In this document: piece after piece, positions 7,944 to 10,107 of the stretch | Layout: every line of letters starts with the position of its first letter | Position numbering within the stretch: the stretch's first letter is position 1 | Source: an uncultured Bacilli bacterium | GTDB lineage: Bacteria > Bacillota_I > Bacilli_A > RF39 > UBA660 | DNA length: 10,107 bases | NCBI GenBank assembly: GCA_947624845.1 | Contig: CANQMB010000037.1 | Location: forward strand, 1 to 10,107 | Direction: 5' to 3' | Translations under genes and position numbers: made by a program | The notes under the pieces: model-generated | Databases searched by the model: none | Seen by the model: only the letters and a program-made list of their open reading frames with translations | What the model was told of the DNA's origin: nothing

Positions 7944-9491
7944 CTATCTTAATCTAAATGTATAACGATTATTTCGAATCGTATACTCTAATTTTATTTC
8001 ACTACTCGTGGTAACTTCTTCTGGGACTTTTAAATAAAGACTTTTATTTAATGGTTTTTTCGTAAGCGCCGAATCCATATCGATCGTTTTCCATTTCTTT
8101 CCTATCTTATACTTTATTCTACCATAGTTTTCAGAAAAGTCAATGAACTGTTCCCCATTAAAATCAAGGGAGGTGAAATCTACTTTTAACATTTGATAAC
8201 CGGGATCTGAAGATCTTTCTTCCACTTGATTTCCACAAAAATCATAATCACAAGAATAATAATTATATGAAAATGTAGGTCCAAGTTGCATTTGGTTAAA
8301 CTCCACTTTTTTCGTTTTATCCAATATTTTCATTTCTACTTCTTTGTTTAGAGATACTTCAGGTGTATCATGAATTGTTCTAAGATCCTCTAAATTTAAT
8401 TTTATTTTTCTTAAATAGGTTTTATTGGCACTGATATATTCTTGATAAAATAAATTAAATTTAGAAATATCTAATTCTTCTTTGGCTTTAAAAATTAACA
8501 AAAATTGATAGGTTTTTCCTGGTTTAAATTCTAATTTCGTATAAGGATTCCCCAAATCTTTAAATTCATTATCATAAAGATTATTACTAATAATATCTTG
8601 ATCATGATTAATCAAATGAAATCTTTCTACATCCATCACTCTTTTACTACCGTTATTTTTTACTGATAATTCCAAAATAATATAGTGATCTTTATCTAAT
8701 AAAGTTCCTCGATAATCTTTATCCGTCAAATAAGCATGTAAGATATTAATTTCATAATCGGAAGCTCGTAGAATCTGACCTTCCTTATACACTTTATGCA
8801 CAATACCAAAATAATAGTAAGTATATCCCGCGATAAAAAGGAATCCGAACGTAAATAGAATTGTTAAAATATATTTGTGTTCTATAAAGAAATATCTGAA
8901 ATTTCTTTTTAATTTTCTAAAATTTCTTAAAATTGTATTTTTATCTAATTCAAAACTGACTTCTACCTCTTCACGATCTGAACTGTCCATTTCTAAAAAT
9001 TCTTTGTCAGTTGTAAAACTAAATTTATTTAAATCCATTCCTGTCGCACGGATAAATAAAATAATAAAAACTAAGTATTGTGGAAAGGAAGACAAGAGCA
9101 ACAAATCTCGGACTACTAAAATTTCTGTAACAGCGGTCGTATTATCATAAGTATGAAAGAAACTCGTCGTCATAGAAAAGGCAAAAAGCATTAAAATATA
9201 TTCTCCAACGATGATTAAATATAATTTCCACGGTTTTTGTTTTCGCATTAGAGTAATCATCAGTAGCAAGGCAATGACAATGACTAAAAACATACAGAAA
9301 TAAGATAAAAAGCTCGTATAGCCATCTATGGATTCCAAGATAGAACTATAGGCTTCTAAATTGACATATTCTTTTACAAAATTATAAGTTTGTAAATGTT
9401 TATAGAAAATATAAGCACATAAAAAAATTAAAGCAAAATGAATTTTTCGGAAATTTTTTATTAAGAATGCATATGGTTTTCTAAAAATCAT
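7944..9491 (-). CDS. Five-pass membrane protein with large extracytoplasmic C-terminal domain
   Basis: 515 residues, first gene of the operon. Membrane helices are seen at about 17-35, 60-82, 89-112, 128-148 and 207-231. Positive loops (MRKQKPWK, KLKRNFRYFFIEHK) are cytoplasmic, so the 285-residue C-terminal region faces outside. A charged cytoplasmic loop lies at 149-206. The outer part begins with a beta-rich stretch similar in style to DUF4352-like Ig domains (LELSVKNNGSKRVMDVERF), has a single close cysteine pair (Cys414, Cys419 in CDYDFC), and ends in more beta structure without a further helix. The ATG at 9491 is preceded by AAAGAGGTG and a good promoter. I do not recognise the family. 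Being promoter-proximal in a Tad-like operon, it may be a membrane platform or regulatory partner of the exported proteins, which is speculative. Confidence 0.68.
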   Translation of the reverse strand: MIFRKPYAFLIKNFRKIHFALIFLCAYIFYKHLQTYNFVKEYVNLEAYSSILESIDGYTSFLSYFCMFLVIVIALLLMITLMRKQKPWKLYLIIVGEYILMLFAFSMTTSFFHTYDNTTAVTEILVVRDLLLLSSFPQYLVFIILFIRATGMDLNKFSFTTDKEFLEMDSSDREEVEVSFELDKNTILRNFRKLKRNFRYFFIEHKYILTILFTFGFLFIAGYTYYYFGIVHKVYKEGQILRASDYEINILHAYLTDKDYRGTLLDKDHYIILELSVKNNGSKRVMDVERFHLINHDQDIISNNLYDNEFKDLGNPYTKLEFKPGKTYQFLLIFKAKEELDISKFNLFYQEYISANKTYLRKIKLNLEDLRTIHDTPEVSLNKEVEMKILDKTKKVEFNQMQLGPTFSYNYYSCDYDFCGNQVEERSSDPGYQMLKVDFTSLDFNGEQFIDFSENYGRIKYKIGKKWKTIDMDSALTKKPLNKSLYLKVPEEVTTSSEIKLEYTIRNNRYTFRLR

Positions 9492-9498
9492 AGAACAA

Positions 9499-9507
9499 CA
9501 CCTCTTT
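9499..9507 (-). promoter_or_regulatory. Ribosome binding site of the first operon gene
   Basis: Minus-strand AAAGAGGTG, 7 nt before the ATG at 9491-9489. It fixes the start and lies within a leader of only about 20 nt, too short for a riboswitch or attenuator. Confidence 0.7.
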
Positions 9508-9517
9508 ATTCTATTTT

Positions 9518-9546
9518 ATTATAGCATGTCTCTTAGAAATTAAAAA
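9518..9546 (-). promoter_or_regulatory. Extended -10 sigma-A-type promoter of the operon
   Basis: Minus-strand TGCTATAAT (9526-9518) is a perfect -10 with the extended TGn element. Seventeen bases upstream the -35 position reads TTTTTA (9546-9541), a weak match to TTGACA, which an extended -10 can tolerate. It sits between the upstream terminator and the first gene, and no other clear promoter was found in the short gaps downstream, so the whole run of genes is likely read from here. Confidence 0.65.
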
Positions 9547-9559
9547 GATATTTTCAAAT

Positions 9560-9589
9560 AAAAATGTAGTCTTTTTCGACTACATTTTT
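9560..9589 (-). terminator. Rho-independent terminator of the upstream gene
   Basis: A perfect 12-bp inverted repeat: minus-strand AAAAATGTAGTC, a 6-nt loop GAAAAA, then GACTACATTTTT followed by a further T-rich run. The stem begins in the TAA stop of the cysteine-rich gene (9588-9590). It separates that gene from the promoter of the main operon. The reverse strand also ends in a T run, so it could work in both directions, though no plus-strand gene is seen nearby. Confidence 0.82.
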
Positions 9590-10107
9590 AATGATAGACT
9601 GTACAATTTTTATTTCTAGTACAATATTTTGTACAATATTTTGTTTTGCTACATTTAACATACGCTCTTCTACCCAATGGTATAGAAGTATCTTTTTTAT
9701 AATAACAATTACTACATTGTGCTCTCGTATATCCAGTACAATTACCGGCACAATAATCATAAGCTCCGGCACCCGTAATACCATGAAAATCGGAAGTTCC
9801 AGCATAACAAGTTTTAGAAGTAGTTCCGCAAGCTTTCGTTCCGCATTTATATTTTTCTGTTCCACAAGCATTATATCTTCCATAAGCGGATGACACACTA
9901 TATCCACAAGTATTCGAATTTCCGGCTTTATCTTTCACAGAGCCACTTCCACTTTTTTTGATACTTGTTTTTGTTTTCTGACAACTGCTCACTCCAGATT
10001 TTACGCTTCCTTGCTCAGAACAACTGAATTTGACAGTGACTCCACCTTTCGTATAAGTATTACTCTTACTAGGACTACATTTGGGTTTGGTCTTATCTAT
10101 TCGAATC
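9588..10107 (-). CDS. Exported cysteine-rich protein with Ig-like repeat, 5' end cut by window edge
   Basis: 172 C-terminal residues are visible; the frame is open to the right edge, so the start lies outside the window. A GTG at 9992 could be read as a start, but coherent sequence continues upstream of it. Residues 3-68 look like one bacterial Ig-like repeat of the kind opening with IDKTKPKC and closing with VKDKAGNSNTC. From about residue 75 to the end there is a tail dense in Cys, Thr, Lys and Tyr (KYKCGTKACG, CAGNCTGYTRAQCSNC, KYCTKYCTRNKNC). In total there are 16 cysteines in the visible part. No C-terminal membrane helix or sorting motif is present. It is likely exported, since such cysteine-rich Ig-like proteins are extracellular, but the signal peptide is not visible. 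It belongs to a separate transcript ended by the hairpin at 9560-9589. Confidence 0.65.
   Translation of the reverse strand, partial: IRIDKTKPKCSPSKSNTYTKGGVTVKFSCSEQGSVKSGVSSCQKTKTSIKKSGSGSVKDKAGNSNTCGYSVSSAYGRYNACGTEKYKCGTKACGTTSKTCYAGTSDFHGITGAGAYDYCAGNCTGYTRAQCSNCYYKKDTSIPLGRRAYVKCSKTKYCTKYCTRNKNCTVYH
9621..9644. repeat. Perfect 12-bp tandem duplication within the cysteine-rich gene
   Basis: The plus-strand unit acaatattttgt occurs twice head to tail. In frame it encodes TKYC twice, giving two evenly spaced cysteines near the C-terminus. It looks like a small in-frame expansion by slippage. Confidence 0.8.

Noticed and set aside
8875..9150. Plus-strand open frame of 91 codons
   Set aside because: It is antisense to the membrane helices and cytoplasmic loop of the 515-residue protein, with no promoter or ribosome binding site.
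9554..9907. Minus-strand open frame of 117 codons in another frame of the cysteine-rich gene
   Set aside because: It runs through the terminator hairpin, while the chosen frame ends on it and has coherent cysteine spacing and an Ig-like repeat.
9990..9992. GTG as the start of the cysteine-rich gene
   Set aside because: The frame stays open to the window edge with matching content (IDKTKPKC), and no ribosome binding site precedes the GTG.
1..10107. CRISPR array, tRNA, rRNA, insertion sequence or attachment site
   Set aside because: No regularly spaced repeats, cloverleaf sequences, transposase-like frames or terminal inverted repeats were seen.

Overview
The window is AT-rich and every supported gene lies on the minus strand, so transcription runs from right to left. 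The short intergenic gaps, strong AGGAG-type ribosome binding sites, an extended -10 promoter, a class B type sortase and large cysteine-rich exported proteins all point to a low-GC Firmicute. An uncultured gut Bacilli or RF39-like lineage is my best guess; this is inference, not something the sequence proves. The standard genetic code fits: Trp is TGG inside intact frames and stops are TAG or TAA.

Right edge (9588-10107): the 3' end of a gene for an exported cysteine-rich protein with an Ig-like repeat. It ends on a perfect 12-bp hairpin terminator that overlaps its stop codon. A short gap (9492-9587) follows and holds an extended -10 promoter and a ribosome binding site.

Main operon (about 9517 down to 1 and beyond): seven genes spaced by 34 bp or less, or overlapping. 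In order of transcription they are: (1) a five-pass membrane protein with a large extracellular domain; (2) a single-pass surface protein with a pilin-like head, a DUF5011-type Ig domain and two duplicated C-terminal modules; (3) a class B-like sortase; (4) a secreted protein of about 896 residues with 31 cysteines; (5) a small TadE/pseudopilin-like membrane protein; (6) a CpaB-like SAF-domain protein; (7) a CpaF/TadA/VirB11-type secretion ATPase, cut by the left edge.

The CpaB and CpaF homologues mark this as a Tad/Flp-type (type IV pilus-related) assembly or secretion locus. The ATPase would drive assembly from the cytoplasm, CpaB and the small TadE-like protein would sit in the membrane, and the cysteine-rich and Ig-domain proteins would be exported structural, adhesive or cargo parts. 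A sortase lies in the middle of the operon, overlapping the gene for the cysteine-rich protein, yet none of the visible C-termini in the window carries a recognisable sorting signal. The combination is not the textbook tad operon and is the most interesting thing here. The inner-membrane TadB/TadC proteins, a prepilin peptidase and the major pilin are not in the window and may lie beyond the left edge.
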